From positions 3,720,001 through 3,784,000 of the forward strand of contig NZ_CP013979.1 of the NCBI RefSeq assembly GCF_001660485.1: a DNA stretch of 64,000 nt. The letters run 5' to 3'. Below, in pieces: positions 33,087 to 41,765 of this stretch. The DNA comes from Agromyces aureus (GTDB lineage: Bacteria > Actinomycetota > Actinomycetes > Actinomycetales > Microbacteriaceae). Position numbers and translations under genes: made by a program. Each line of letters begins with the position of its first letter. Position 1 is the stretch's first letter. Under the pieces are notes generated by a model. That model was given only the letters and a program-made list of their open reading frames with translations. It was not told the origin of the DNA and did not search any database.

Positions 33087-34721
33087 ATGTCGGATGCCGC
33101 GGGCGGGCACGCACCGACGCGACCGTCGAGCGAGGCGCCGGCGCGCGGCATCCGCCCTGCCCGGCCCGGTGCCTCGGCCCGCATCGAGCGACTCGACCCC
33201 CTCGCGCGCGCGCCCGTGTTCGGCGCGATGGCCGCGCTCGTCGTGCTGCTCGCGGCGACGAGCCAGTGGTACGGGTTCCATCGCGACGAGCTGTACTTCC
33301 GCATGCTCGATCCGGCCTGGGGCTACGTCGACCAACCGCCGCTGACGCCGCTCGTGGCGCGCGCGATCACCTCGGTCGTCGACGAGCCGTGGGCGCTGCG
33401 GATCCCGGCGATCCTGGCGGCGGCCTCGGCGGTGCTCGTGCTCGCCCTCATCGCCCGCGAGGCCGGCGGCGGCAGGCGTGCGCAGGCGGTCGCGGCGTGG
33501 GCCGCGGCATCCGCCTCGTTCCCGATGGTCTTCGGGCACGTGCTGCTCACGGCGTCGTTCGACCTGCTCGTGTGGCCGCTCGTCGCGCTGTTTGCGATGC
33601 GGGCGCTGCTGCGCGACGGTCGTGACGGCGCCGGAGGCCCCGGCCACGCCGGCAGCAGCGCGGCCGGGCGCTGGTGGCTCGCGGTCGGACTCGTCACGGG
33701 CCTCGCGACCTACAACAAGCTGCTCGTCGTGCTGCTCGTCGCCGGCATCGGCGTGGGCCTGCTCGCGGTCGGGCCGTGGCGGGTGCTGCGCTCGAGGTGG
33801 CTCTGGGCGGGCGTCGGCATCGCGGTCGTGGTCGCCCTGCCGAACCTCGTGTTCCAGGTCGCCAACGACCTGCCGCAGCTGCGCATGGGCGCCGCGCTGG
33901 CCGAGGACACCGACGGCGCGGGGCGCCTGCTGACGCTGCCGTTCTTACTGCTGCTCGCGGGCCCGCCGCTCGTGCCGATCTGGGTGGCCGGGCTCGTCGG
34001 GCTGTTCCGTCGGCCGGCGTGGCGCCCGATCCGCCTGTTCGCGGTGGCATTCGCGGTCGTCGTGCTCGCCACGATCGCGGGCGGCGCGCAGCCGTACTAC
34101 CCGCTCGGCCTGATCGAGGTGCTGCTCGCGCTCGGCGCCGTGCCGACCGCCGAGTGGATGCGCACGCGCGGCCGCAGCGCCCTCGTCTGGGCGGGCGTGG
34201 CCCTGAATGCCGTCGTCTCGGCGCTCATCGCCCTGCCGCTGCTGCCCCCCGCGCTCGTGGGTGCGAGCCCGTTCGCCGCGATGAACCAGACCGTCGGCGA
34301 CACGATCGGCTGGCCGACGTACGTCGAGCAGGTCGCGGCGGTCATCGACGACGCACGTGACGCCGACGCTGCAGGTGCTGCCGCGAGCGCCGATGCGCCG
34401 GTCGTCATCACCTCGAACTACGGCGAGGCCGGCGCGATCGCGCGCTACGGCCCCGACCACGGCCTCGACCCCGGCGCCGTGTACAGCGGGCACAACGCAC
34501 TCTGGTTCCAGGCGAGGCCCTCGGATGCCGCGACCGACGTCGTCTTCGTCGGCGAACTGTCGCGCCGCGTCACCGGCGACTTCGCCTCGTGCACGACCCT
34601 GGCGCACCTCGACAACGGGCTCGACGTCGACAACGAGGAGCAGGACGTGCCGATCACCCTCTGCACCGGCCGCACCACCGGGTGGGACGAGCTCTGGCCG
34701 CGGCTCGCGCACCTCAGCTGA
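33087..34721 (+). CDS. GT39-family (ArnT/PMT-like) membrane glycosyltransferase
   Basis: A 544-aa polytopic protein with about ten transmembrane helices. The first periplasmic loop has the family motif WYGFHRDELYFR (catalytic Asp) followed by GYVDQPPLTPL. The second half alternates hydrophobic helices (e.g. LLLAGPPLVPIWVAGLVGLF) and ends with a soluble ~130-residue domain. GT39 enzymes move sugars from polyprenyl-phosphate donors to proteins or wall polymers. The ATG at 33087 follows a -10-like TAGGGT by 7 nt, suggesting a leaderless mRNA; a GTG at 33078 is in frame. Confidence 0.85.
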   Translation: MSDAAGGHAPTRPSSEAPARGIRPARPGASARIERLDPLARAPVFGAMAALVVLLAATSQWYGFHRDELYFRMLDPAWGYVDQPPLTPLVARAITSVVDEPWALRIPAILAAASAVLVLALIAREAGGGRRAQAVAAWAAASASFPMVFGHVLLTASFDLLVWPLVALFAMRALLRDGRDGAGGPGHAGSSAAGRWWLAVGLVTGLATYNKLLVVLLVAGIGVGLLAVGPWRVLRSRWLWAGVGIAVVVALPNLVFQVANDLPQLRMGAALAEDTDGAGRLLTLPFLLLLAGPPLVPIWVAGLVGLFRRPAWRPIRLFAVAFAVVVLATIAGGAQPYYPLGLIEVLLALGAVPTAEWMRTRGRSALVWAGVALNAVVSALIALPLLPPALVGASPFAAMNQTVGDTIGWPTYVEQVAAVIDDARDADAAGAAASADAPVVITSNYGEAGAIARYGPDHGLDPGAVYSGHNALWFQARPSDAATDVVFVGELSRRVTGDFASCTTLAHLDNGLDVDNEEQDVPITLCTGRTTGWDELWPRLAHLS

Positions 34722-34769
34722 CGGCGGCCGCGGCATCCGCCCCTCTAGGCTTCAGCCAGGAGGTACACG

Positions 34770-35594
34770 ATGACCAAGCGGATGCCGAAGAAGCTGTACG
34801 AACGCGAGCTGAAGGACCTGCAGGCGAAGCTCGTCGACATGCAGGCCTGGGTTCAGGAGTCGGGCGCCCGCATCGTCGTGATCTTCGAGGGGCGGGATGC
34901 CGCGGGCAAGGGCTCCACCATCAAGCGCGTCTCGGAGTACCTCAACCCGCGCGTCACGCGCGTCGTCGCCCTGCCGACGCCGAGCGCGCGCGACAAGACC
35001 CGCTGGTACTTCCAGCGGTACGTGCCGCACCTGCCGGCCGCGGGCGAGATCGTGCTCATGGACCGCTCCTGGTACAACCGGGCGGGCGTCGAACGCGTCA
35101 TGGGGTACTGCACGAACGAGGAGTACCACCGGTTCCTGCACCAGGCGCCGATCTTCGAGCGCATGCTCGTCGAAGACGGCATCATCCTGCTGAAGTACTG
35201 GTTCAGCGTGTCCGACGTCGTGCAGGAGGAGCGCTTCCGCTCGCGCCTCGAAGACCCCATGCGGCGATGGAAGCTCAGCCCCAACGACGTGCTCTCGATC
35301 ACGAAATGGGAGGACTACTCGCGCGCGAAGGACGCGATGTTCGCGAACACCGACATCTCGGAGGCGCCCTGGTACGAGATCGAGAGCGACGACAAGCGCC
35401 GCTCGCGCGTCAACATGATCCACCACCTGCTCTCGAAGATCCCGTACCAGCCGGTCGAGCGCGAGGAGATCGTGATCCCGCCCCGCCCCGACGCCGGCGG
35501 CTACGAGCGCCCGCCCCGCGAGTGGGCGAACCTCGTGCCCGACCATGCGGCGGAGGTCATCGAGCGAGCGGAGGCCGCGTCGGCCGACGACTGA
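34770..35594 (+). CDS. ppk2: Polyphosphate kinase 2 (PPK2)
   Basis: A 274-aa soluble kinase that transfers phosphate between polyphosphate and nucleoside di- or monophosphates. Walker A is VIFEGRDAAGKGSTIK (about 39-54), the lid and Walker B region has FQRYVPHLPAAGEIVLMDRS then WYNRAGVERVMGYC. Length and motifs fit the single-domain PPK2 class. The ATG has CAGGAGG 7-8 nt upstream. It stands alone before a tRNA gene. Confidence 0.93.
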   Translation: MTKRMPKKLYERELKDLQAKLVDMQAWVQESGARIVVIFEGRDAAGKGSTIKRVSEYLNPRVTRVVALPTPSARDKTRWYFQRYVPHLPAAGEIVLMDRSWYNRAGVERVMGYCTNEEYHRFLHQAPIFERMLVEDGIILLKYWFSVSDVVQEERFRSRLEDPMRRWKLSPNDVLSITKWEDYSRAKDAMFANTDISEAPWYEIESDDKRRSRVNMIHHLLSKIPYQPVEREEIVIPPRPDAGGYERPPREWANLVPDHAAEVIERAEAASADD

Positions 35595-35699
35595 GTCGAG
35601 CCGATTCGTCGGGCGTGCCCGGCGCGCGCGGCGTCCTGGCTGTCAGCCATCGGCCCCGTACTGGGGTAAGGTCGTACAGCACGCGGAAACGCGGGCGGT

Positions 35700-35771
35700 G
35701 CGGATGTGGCGCAGTGGTAGCGCATCACCTTGCCAAGGTGAGGGTCGCGAGTTCGAATCTCGTCATCCGCT
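35700..35771 (+). tRNA. tRNA-Gly (anticodon GCC)
   Basis: The cloverleaf folds fully: acceptor GCGGATG/CATCCGC, D arm with AGTGGTAG, anticodon stem TCACC/GGTGA around the loop TTGCCAA (anticodon GCC), and T arm with GTTCGAATC. The discriminator base is T at 35771, and CCA is not encoded. Confidence 0.97.
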
Positions 35772-35797
35772 CAGATCTCGTGAAGATCACGAACGCA

Positions 35798-35832
35798 ACG
35801 AAGGCGGGCTCCCGGTCGGGGCCCGCCTTCGT
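35798..35832 (+). terminator. Hairpin terminator after tRNA-Gly
   Basis: Perfect 12-bp stem ACGAAGGCGGGC / GCCCGCCTTCGT around an 11-nt loop, 27 nt past the tRNA, followed by CGTTCCC. No long T-tract, as is common in high-GC genomes. It could also stop the convergent HxlR gene. Confidence 0.75.
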
Positions 35833-35865
35833 CGTTCCCGTGTGGGCTCAACCGGCTCCCCGAGC

Positions 35866-36243
35866 TCAGGCCGAGACGGCCTCGCCGGGCACGATGTCGC
35901 CCGCGTGCACGGCCACCCACTGCACGAGCGGCAGCATGCGTTCCATGAGCTCGCGGCCGAGGTCGGTGAGCGCGTACTCGACGCGCGGCGGCACCTCGGG
36001 GTACGAGGTGCGCGAGACCAGTCCGTCGGCTTCGAGCGTCCGCAGGGTCGAGGCGAGCATCTTCTCGCTGATGCCCTGCACCTCGCGGCGCAGCTCGCCC
36101 CAACGTTGCGTGCCGTCGGTGAGCGCGAGCAGCACGAGCACGCCCCACTTGCTCATGATGTGATCGAGGACGACCCGGGTGGGGCACCCTTCGGTGAACA
36201 CCTCGCCGGATGAGCGCCGGATCTCCGCAAGACTTACCATCAT
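35866..36243 (-). CDS. HxlR-family winged-helix regulator
   Basis: A 125-aa regulator with the HxlR layout: an N-terminal Cys (EGCPTRVVLDHI, about residue 19) that often acts as a redox or electrophile sensor, the recognition region GELRREVQGISEKMLASTLR (about 49-68), and the wing SRTSYPEVPPRVEYALT. It is divergent from an NAD(P)H-dependent reductase, a classic HxlR-target pairing. Confidence 0.92.
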   Translation of the reverse strand: MMVSLAEIRRSSGEVFTEGCPTRVVLDHIMSKWGVLVLLALTDGTQRWGELRREVQGISEKMLASTLRTLEADGLVSRTSYPEVPPRVEYALTDLGRELMERMLPLVQWVAVHAGDIVPGEAVSA

Positions 36244-36272
36244 GTGGGTAGCTTACTTCAAAGTGGGTACCC
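36244..36272. promoter_or_regulatory. Likely HxlR operator between hxlR and the SDR gene
   Basis: Direct repeats GTGGGTA at 36244-36250 and 36263-36269, 19 bp apart; the second is part of the palindrome GGGTACCC (36265-36272). They adjoin the regulator's start codon and lie about 75 bp before the reductase. Confidence 0.5.
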
Positions 36273-36342
36273 TCCATCGGGAATGCATTCGCCGCAACAT
36301 CCGGTTGTCCCTCACGTACCCCATCGGAAGGAACCAGACCTC

Positions 36343-37221
36343 ATGACCATCCTCGTCACCGCCGCCTCGGGCCAGCTCGGCCGCCTCACCGTCGACGCCC
36401 TCCTCGCCCGCGGCGCAGCACCGTCGAGCATCGTCGCCGGCGCACGCGACACCTCCAAGCTCGCGGATGCCGCGGCTCGCGGCCTGCGCACGGTCGAGCT
36501 CGACTACGGCAAGCCCGACACGATCGCGGCCGCCCTCGAGGGGGTCGACACCGTGCTGCTCATCTCGGGTTCCGAGCTCGGCCAGCGCGTCGCGCAGCAC
36601 CGCAACGTCATCGACGCCGCGAAGGCCGCGGGCGTGACCAAGCTCGTCTACACGAGCGCCCCCAAGGCCGCGACCGCCGACTACCCGCTCGCTCCCGAGC
36701 ACGCCGCGACCGAGGCCGTCATCGCCGAATCGGGCGTGCCCGCGGTGATCCTGCGCAACAACTGGTACATCGAGAACTACGCGGCGGATGTCGCGCGCGC
36801 CGCCGAGTCCGGCGTGGTCGCCTCCTCCTCGGGCGACGGCGCGATCGTCGGTGCGACGCGCGCCGACCTCGCCGACGCCGCAGCCGTCGTGCTCCTCGAG
36901 GACGGCCACCTCGGCGAGGTCTACGAGCTCTCGGGTGACCGGGCGTTCACCTACGCCGACCTCGCGGCCGCGGCATCCGAGATCCTGGGGCGCGACGTGG
37001 TCTACACGCCGCTGACCACCGAGGAGCACGTCGCCGCCCTCGAGGGCGCCGGGCTGCCCGCCGACGTCGCGGGCTTCGTCGTGGCGCTCGACGCCGGCAT
37101 CGCGAGCGGCGTGCTCGACGTGCCGACCGGCACCATCTCGCGACTCACCGGCCGCCCGACGACGACCCTCGTCGACGGCCTGCGCGCGGCCCTCGCCGAG
37201 TCGGCGCCGGCAGCGGTGTAG
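36343..37221 (+). CDS. NmrA/SDR-family NAD(P)H-binding oxidoreductase (QorB-like)
   Basis: A 292-aa atypical short-chain dehydrogenase. The NAD(P) motif is VTAASGQLGRL (about 5-15; TGATGxLG-like). AGARD marks the cofactor specificity strand, LVYTSAPKA the core, and VILRNNWYIENY the substrate pocket. This layout matches QorB/YtfG quinone reductases. The start at 36343 has GGAAGGAA upstream and puts the dinucleotide fold at residue 3. HxlR control suggests a role against quinones or other electrophiles. Confidence 0.9.
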   Translation: MTILVTAASGQLGRLTVDALLARGAAPSSIVAGARDTSKLADAAARGLRTVELDYGKPDTIAAALEGVDTVLLISGSELGQRVAQHRNVIDAAKAAGVTKLVYTSAPKAATADYPLAPEHAATEAVIAESGVPAVILRNNWYIENYAADVARAAESGVVASSSGDGAIVGATRADLADAAAVVLLEDGHLGEVYELSGDRAFTYADLAAAASEILGRDVVYTPLTTEEHVAALEGAGLPADVAGFVVALDAGIASGVLDVPTGTISRLTGRPTTTLVDGLRAALAESAPAAV

Positions 37222-37230
37222 TCGAGGCGA

Positions 37231-37317
37231 ACCGGTGGTCGAGGAGCGACGGAGGAGCGTCTCGAGACCCGCCCCCGAGATGGGTCTCGAGACGCTTCGC
37301 TCCTCGACCACCGGTTG
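37231..37317. repeat. Dispersed CTCGAGACG-type repeat, copy 5 (inverted pair)
   Basis: Two copies face each other: ACCGGTGGTCGAGGAGCG plus GCGTCTCGAGACCC, then GGGTCTCGAGACGC plus CGCTCCTCGACCACCGG. They can form a long hairpin just after the reductase stop, so the pair may terminate transcription. Confidence 0.85.
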
Positions 37318-37489
37318 CGGCATCCGTCGTCTGCGCCGCGAATGCGGCCGAGCACGAGCGCGGGAACGCCCGGTGAGCGTCGATTCGATGCTCGCGCCGC
37401 GCGTATCGTGCGACATCCCCGCAACCCCTTGCTCCGCCCCTTCACCGAGTGGGAGGCTCTCGCCATCACGCTCGATGTGAAGGAGAACC

Positions 37490-39259
37490 ATGCGTAGATT
37501 CCGCACCATCGCCGCAACATCCGCATTCGCGCTCGCCCTGACGGCCCTGGCCGCCGCACCGGCGAGCGCATTCACCACCGGGACCAGCGGGGAGTCCGGT
37601 GAGCAGGAGTACGTCGTGCTCTTCACCGCCGGCACCTCGTCGGCCGCCGCGAAGGCCGCCGTCACGGCGGCCGGGGGCACGATCGTCAGCGAGAACACCG
37701 ATGTGGGGGTCGCGACGGTCCGCACCACCGACGCCGGCTTCGAGGCCCAGGCGCTCGCGCAGGGAGCCATCGAGGGCACCGCGCAGAACCGCATCATCGC
37801 CGACGTGCCCGACGACGCCGTCAGCGGCGAGGAGGCCAAGAAGATCGACGAGGCCGAGGCCGAGACCCGCGCAGGCGGGGGCGCGACGCCGGCCGCACCG
37901 GCCGCCGCAGCGAAGGGCAAGGGCGCCGCGCTCACCGCCGAGCCGCTCGCACCGCTGCAGTGGGACATGCAGCAGATCGGCGCCACCGTCGACGGCTCGT
38001 ACAAGGTCGAGCCCGGCAGCAAGAAGGTGCTCGTGGGCATCCTCGACACCGGCGTCGACGGAACGCACCCCGACATCGCCCCGAACTTCGACAACGCCAA
38101 GAGCCGCAACTTCACGGTCGACATCCCGTACGACGCGAACGGCGACGTCATCGACGGCCCGTGCGAAGACGAGGCCGACGGCTCGTGCACCGATGCCGCG
38201 AACGTCGACGAAGACGGCCACGGCACGCACGTCGCGTCGACGATCGGCTCGCCGATCAACGGCATCGGCATCGCGGGCGTCGCACCGAACGTGACCCTCG
38301 TGAACCTGCGGGCCGGCCAGGACTCGGGGTACTTCTTCCTGCAGCCCTCGATCGACGCCCTCACCTACGCGGGCAAGATCGGCGTCGACGTGGTGAACAT
38401 GAGCTACTACCTCGACCCGTGGCTCTTCAACTGCGCGAGCAACCCGGCCGATTCGCTCGAGGATCAGCAGGAGCAGCAGACCATCGTCAAGGCCATGCAG
38501 CGGGCGCTCGACTACGCGCGCGTGCGCGGCGTGACGCTCGTGTCGGCGGCCGGCAACGGTGCGACCGACTACACGAAGGTCCTCAGCGACTCCAGCAGCC
38601 CCGACTTCGCCGACGTCGAAGGCGAAGTGGCGTACCCGCGCGACCTGCTCGACCCCGCGACGTGCATCTCGATGCCGAGCGAGGGCAAGGGCGTCATCTC
38701 GGTGAGCAGCACCGGCGTCTCCAAGCGCAAGGCCTACTACTCCGACTACGGCAACGGCTACATCGATGTCGCGGCTCCCGGCGGCGACGTCTACGACACC
38801 CCGACGAACACGCGCGACATCGGCAAGGCGATCCTCGCGGCCTACCCGAAGGCGCTCGCCCTCGAGTCGGGCGCGATCGACGAGGCCGGCAACGTGCTCG
38901 TCGACGGCGTCGTCAAGAGCTGCGACGCGGCCGGCACGACCTGCGGGTACTACCAGTACCTCCAGGGCACGTCGATGGCCTCGCCGCACGCGACCGGCGT
39001 CGCCGCGCTCATCGTGAGCAAGTACGGCATCCCCGACGTGATCCGGGGCGGCAAGTACCTGCCCGCGGCGATCGTCGACGCCCGCCTGCGCCAGACCGCC
39101 GTCGACACGGCGTGCCCGACCCCGGCGGCGTTCACGTACACGCGCATCACGCCGGCCGGCGCGACCATCACCGCGACCCACACCTGCGAGGGCAACCTCA
39201 AGCAGAACGGGTTCTACGGCAACGGCATCATCAGCGCGCTGAAGGCGGTGGGCAAGTAG
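37490..39259 (+). CDS. Secreted subtilisin-like S8 serine protease
   Basis: A 589-aa extracellular protease. A Sec signal peptide (residues 1-28, ending APASA) precedes an inhibitor-I9-like propeptide with an Ala/Gly-rich linker to about 150. The catalytic triad is Asp186 (LDTGVDGTH), His244 (DGHGTHVA) and Ser495 (QGTSMASPH). The catalytic domain has a long insertion with several cysteines (about 240-440), and a short C-terminal domain follows. AAGGAGAA sits 5 nt before the ATG. Confidence 0.93.
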   Translation: MRRFRTIAATSAFALALTALAAAPASAFTTGTSGESGEQEYVVLFTAGTSSAAAKAAVTAAGGTIVSENTDVGVATVRTTDAGFEAQALAQGAIEGTAQNRIIADVPDDAVSGEEAKKIDEAEAETRAGGGATPAAPAAAAKGKGAALTAEPLAPLQWDMQQIGATVDGSYKVEPGSKKVLVGILDTGVDGTHPDIAPNFDNAKSRNFTVDIPYDANGDVIDGPCEDEADGSCTDAANVDEDGHGTHVASTIGSPINGIGIAGVAPNVTLVNLRAGQDSGYFFLQPSIDALTYAGKIGVDVVNMSYYLDPWLFNCASNPADSLEDQQEQQTIVKAMQRALDYARVRGVTLVSAAGNGATDYTKVLSDSSSPDFADVEGEVAYPRDLLDPATCISMPSEGKGVISVSSTGVSKRKAYYSDYGNGYIDVAAPGGDVYDTPTNTRDIGKAILAAYPKALALESGAIDEAGNVLVDGVVKSCDAAGTTCGYYQYLQGTSMASPHATGVAALIVSKYGIPDVIRGGKYLPAAIVDARLRQTAVDTACPTPAAFTYTRITPAGATITATHTCEGNLKQNGFYGNGIISALKAVGK

Positions 39260-39291
39260 CGGCGCGCGGTCACCGACCGCGACACCTCAGC

Positions 39292-39320
39292 ACGACTGAA
39301 CGACTGAACGACTGAACGAC
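39292..39320. repeat. Short 8-bp tandem repeat before the protease terminator
   Basis: ACGACTGA is repeated 3.6 times head to tail between the protease stop and its terminator. Each unit carries TGA; by repetition they place stops in several frames. Probably slippage-derived. Confidence 0.85.
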
Positions 39321-39329
39321 AGCACCGGC

Positions 39330-39357
39330 GGGGCCGGCCTCTTCGGAGGTCGGCCCC
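39330..39357 (+). terminator. Terminator hairpin of the subtilisin gene
   Basis: A 12-bp stem GGGGCCGGCCTC / GAGGTCGGCCCC (one G-T pair) with a stable TTCG tetraloop, followed by GCTTCGT. Confidence 0.8.
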
Positions 39358-39385
39358 GCTTCGTGCGGGCGGGTAGCGTGTTCGC

Positions 39386-40183
39386 ATGCAGCTCACCCGC
39401 GTTCGCCTCTACCCCGTGAAGTCGCTCGGCGGCCTCGACGTGCGATCCGCACGCGTCGAGCCGTGGGGGCTCGCGGCCGACCGCCGCTGGGCCGTCGTCG
39501 ACGACACCGGTCGCACGGTCACCGCTCGCGAACGCAACCAGATGCTGGGCCTCACGGCCGAGCCGCTCGCCGACGGCGGGGTGCTGCTCGGCGGCGCGAC
39601 CTCCGCCCCGCTCCGCATCGACGTGCCGACGGATGCCGCACCCGTCGCCGTGGGCGTCTCGCGCCAGGGCACCGCGCTGCCCGCGGGCGCCGAGGCCGAC
39701 GACTGGCTGAGCGAGCGCATCGGGCAGTCGGTGCGGCTGGTCTGGCAGCCCGACCCGACCGTGCGACCGGTGAGCGCCGAGCACGGCGGACTCGAGGGCG
39801 ATCACATGTCACTCGCCGACGCTGCTCCCCTGCTGCTCACGACCGAGGCGTCGCTCGCCGCCCTGAACGCGTGGACCGACGAGAGCGCTCCCGAGCTCGA
39901 CATGCTGCGGTTCCGGCCCAACCTCGTCGTCGACGGCGACGAGCCGTTCGCCGAGGACGACTGGGGCTTCGTGACCATCGGCGGCGTGCGGTTCCGCAAC
40001 GCCGGCGGCTGCGACCGCTGCATGATGACCGGTATCGACCCGTTCACCCTGCAACGCGGGCTCGAGCCGATCCGTACGCTCTCGAAGCACCGCCGCCGCG
40101 ACGGCAAGACCTGGTTCGGCGTGCTGCTCGTGCCGCAGAACCTCGGCGAGCTCGCCGTCGGCGACGCGGTGACGATCGACTGA
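39386..40183 (+). CDS. MOSC domain protein (MOSC_N plus MOSC)
   Basis: A 265-aa protein with an N-terminal MOSC_N beta-barrel (YPVKSLGGLDVRSARVEPWG, about 9-28) and a MOSC domain (about 110-260; LRFRPNLVVDG, and RCMMTGIDPFT with the conserved molybdenum/sulfur-carrying cysteine near 210). Relatives (YcbX, mARC) reduce N-hydroxylated bases with a Mo cofactor or transfer sulfur. The ATG follows TAGCGT by exactly 6 nt without a Shine-Dalgarno, hence a probable leaderless transcript. Confidence 0.88.
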   Translation: MQLTRVRLYPVKSLGGLDVRSARVEPWGLAADRRWAVVDDTGRTVTARERNQMLGLTAEPLADGGVLLGGATSAPLRIDVPTDAAPVAVGVSRQGTALPAGAEADDWLSERIGQSVRLVWQPDPTVRPVSAEHGGLEGDHMSLADAAPLLLTTEASLAALNAWTDESAPELDMLRFRPNLVVDGDEPFAEDDWGFVTIGGVRFRNAGGCDRCMMTGIDPFTLQRGLEPIRTLSKHRRRDGKTWFGVLLVPQNLGELAVGDAVTID

Positions 40184-40213
40184 CGCCGGCCCGCGGCATC
40201 CGCCCCGTCGTCG

Positions 40214-40909
40214 TCAGCGCGTGCCGAGCAGCTGCGCGCGGTTCCTCTCGTAGGTGCGCCGGCCGAACGCGCGCCAGATGCCGCGAACGGGCGCGGGCAG
40301 GTTGCGCCGCATCCACTCGTCGCCGCCGTCGGGCTGCGCCGCGAGGATGGCCCCGAGCTGCACGAACATCTTGCCCTTCGGCGTCGCGGCACGGCCGTGC
40401 TCGCCGAACCACTCGACCTCCTGCTGCGTGAGCGTGCGCTCCATGACGGGCACGATGTTCGCCTCCTCGTCGGGCAGGTGCACGTCGAGCGCCGCATTGA
40501 CCCCGTCGAGCGCCGAGAGCACGGATGCCGCGTCGTCGCGCCGACCGCTCGCGCGCCACGCGGGCAGCGCCTCGTCGAGGGCGACCAGGTGCACGAGCAG
40601 CTCGGCATGGTGCGCCTTCATGCGCTCCACGTGCACCGCGCACGCGGGTGCCCGCTGCTCGAGCGCGCCCCAGAGCCTCGCGTCCTCACCCTCGTGATGC
40701 GCGTGCAGGCTCGTCGAGAGCATCGCGAGGTGGTCGCCGACGACGTCGGCGTGCGCGGCATCCGCCTCGCCGACGCCTGTGACGAGTGCCGGGCCCTCGC
40801 CGAAGCCGACCTTGAACAGGCGGTGGATCTCGGCCATGCCACTCGCGTCGCAGGTCTTCGCACCGGGCGTCGGCGCGTCACCGCTCGAGGGAAGGGCTGC
40901 TGCGGGCAT
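40214..40909 (-). CDS. Hemerythrin HHE-domain protein
   Basis: A 231-aa four-helix-bundle protein. Metal-ligand residues of a hemerythrin-like site appear in HAHHEGEDARLW (about 69-80), MKAHHAELLVHL (about 97-108) and HLPDEEANIVPVM (about 143-155). Such proteins bind a di-iron centre and handle oxygen, NO or iron stress. The C-terminal ~60 residues (LPAPVRGIWRAFGRRTYE) are basic and helical. Confidence 0.88.
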   Translation of the reverse strand: MPAAALPSSGDAPTPGAKTCDASGMAEIHRLFKVGFGEGPALVTGVGEADAAHADVVGDHLAMLSTSLHAHHEGEDARLWGALEQRAPACAVHVERMKAHHAELLVHLVALDEALPAWRASGRRDDAASVLSALDGVNAALDVHLPDEEANIVPVMERTLTQQEVEWFGEHGRAATPKGKMFVQLGAILAAQPDGGDEWMRRNLPAPVRGIWRAFGRRTYERNRAQLLGTR

Positions 40910-41030
40910 GACGGCTCCGATCGACGATGGGCGGGCGATCGGAGGCTACTCCCGGTCGCAGCCGGGCGGCAAGGGATGCCGCGAGCGCCCGCCCGCGGCA
41001 TCCGCCCCACTCAGCCCTGCCCTGCCCCGC

Positions 41031-41582
41031 TCAGTACTCGACGTCGTAGACGGCCTTGATGATGCCGTTGTCGTAGGCGGCCTGGACGACGAGCTTCATC
41101 GTGCCCGTCGCGTTGCCGTCGAAGAGGCGCTTGCCGCTGCCGAGCGTCAGCGGGAAGACCAGCAGGTGGTAGCGGTCGACGAGTCCGGCCGCCGCGAGCC
41201 CCTGGCCGAGCTTCGCGCTGCCGTGCACGATGATCGGGCCGCCTTCGCCCTCGCGCAGCGCCGCGACCTCGTCGAGCGAGCGAAGCACGTGCGTGTTGGT
41301 CCACTCGGGGTCTTCGAGGGTCGATGAGACGACGTACTTCGGCATCGCGTTGTACTCCGCGAACTCGGCCATGGTCGGCCAGATCGGCGCGAACTCGTCG
41401 TAGCTCTGGCGACCCAGCAGCATCGCGGATGCCTCGAGCTGCTCGGTTCCCTTCATCTCGTAGGCTTCGGCGACGAAGGGCACCTCCTTGAAGGTCCAGC
41501 CGGCGCGCGGGTGGTCGCCGCCGCCCGGGGAGTCCATGACGCCGTCGAGGCTGACGAACGCGGTGATGATGATGGGGCGCAT
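41031..41582 (-). CDS. RibD C-terminal / dihydrofolate reductase-like family protein
   Basis: A 183-aa DHFR-fold protein: IITAFVSLDGVMDSPGG at the start, the nucleotide-binding LLGRQSYDEFAPIWP, and the RibD_C-type GPIIVHGSAKLGQGLAAAGL with PLTLGSGKRLFDG. Binds NADPH; the substrate is not known for most members. The ATG at 41582 has GGAAGCGAG upstream and gives the usual short N-terminus; an upstream ATG at 41639 is less likely. Confidence 0.88.
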   Translation of the reverse strand: MRPIIITAFVSLDGVMDSPGGGDHPRAGWTFKEVPFVAEAYEMKGTEQLEASAMLLGRQSYDEFAPIWPTMAEFAEYNAMPKYVVSSTLEDPEWTNTHVLRSLDEVAALREGEGGPIIVHGSAKLGQGLAAAGLVDRYHLLVFPLTLGSGKRLFDGNATGTMKLVVQAAYDNGIIKAVYDVEY

Positions 41583-41765
41583 GGCGGGGCTCGCTTCCGG
41601 TCGGGGGTTGGTCTGGGTGTTCTGGGTGAGACGCGACATCCGCTCTCATTCAAGCGTCGAACGGGCGCGGGCGGAATCGACATCCGCTCGGCCGGGGCCG
41701 AAATCCTAACGGTTTCCTAACGCGATCAGGCCCGGGCGTCCCATACACGCAACTACGCTCGATCC

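Noticed and set aside
32847..33647. Minus-strand frame of 266 codons ending in the M23 N-terminus
   Set aside because: Antisense to the glycosyltransferase over most of its length; only its last 23 codons are the real (broken) M23 start.
36253..39181. Two long minus-strand frames opposite the SDR gene and the subtilisin
   Set aside because: Composition artefacts of high-GC coding DNA. The sense frames carry complete catalytic motifs and good ribosome sites.
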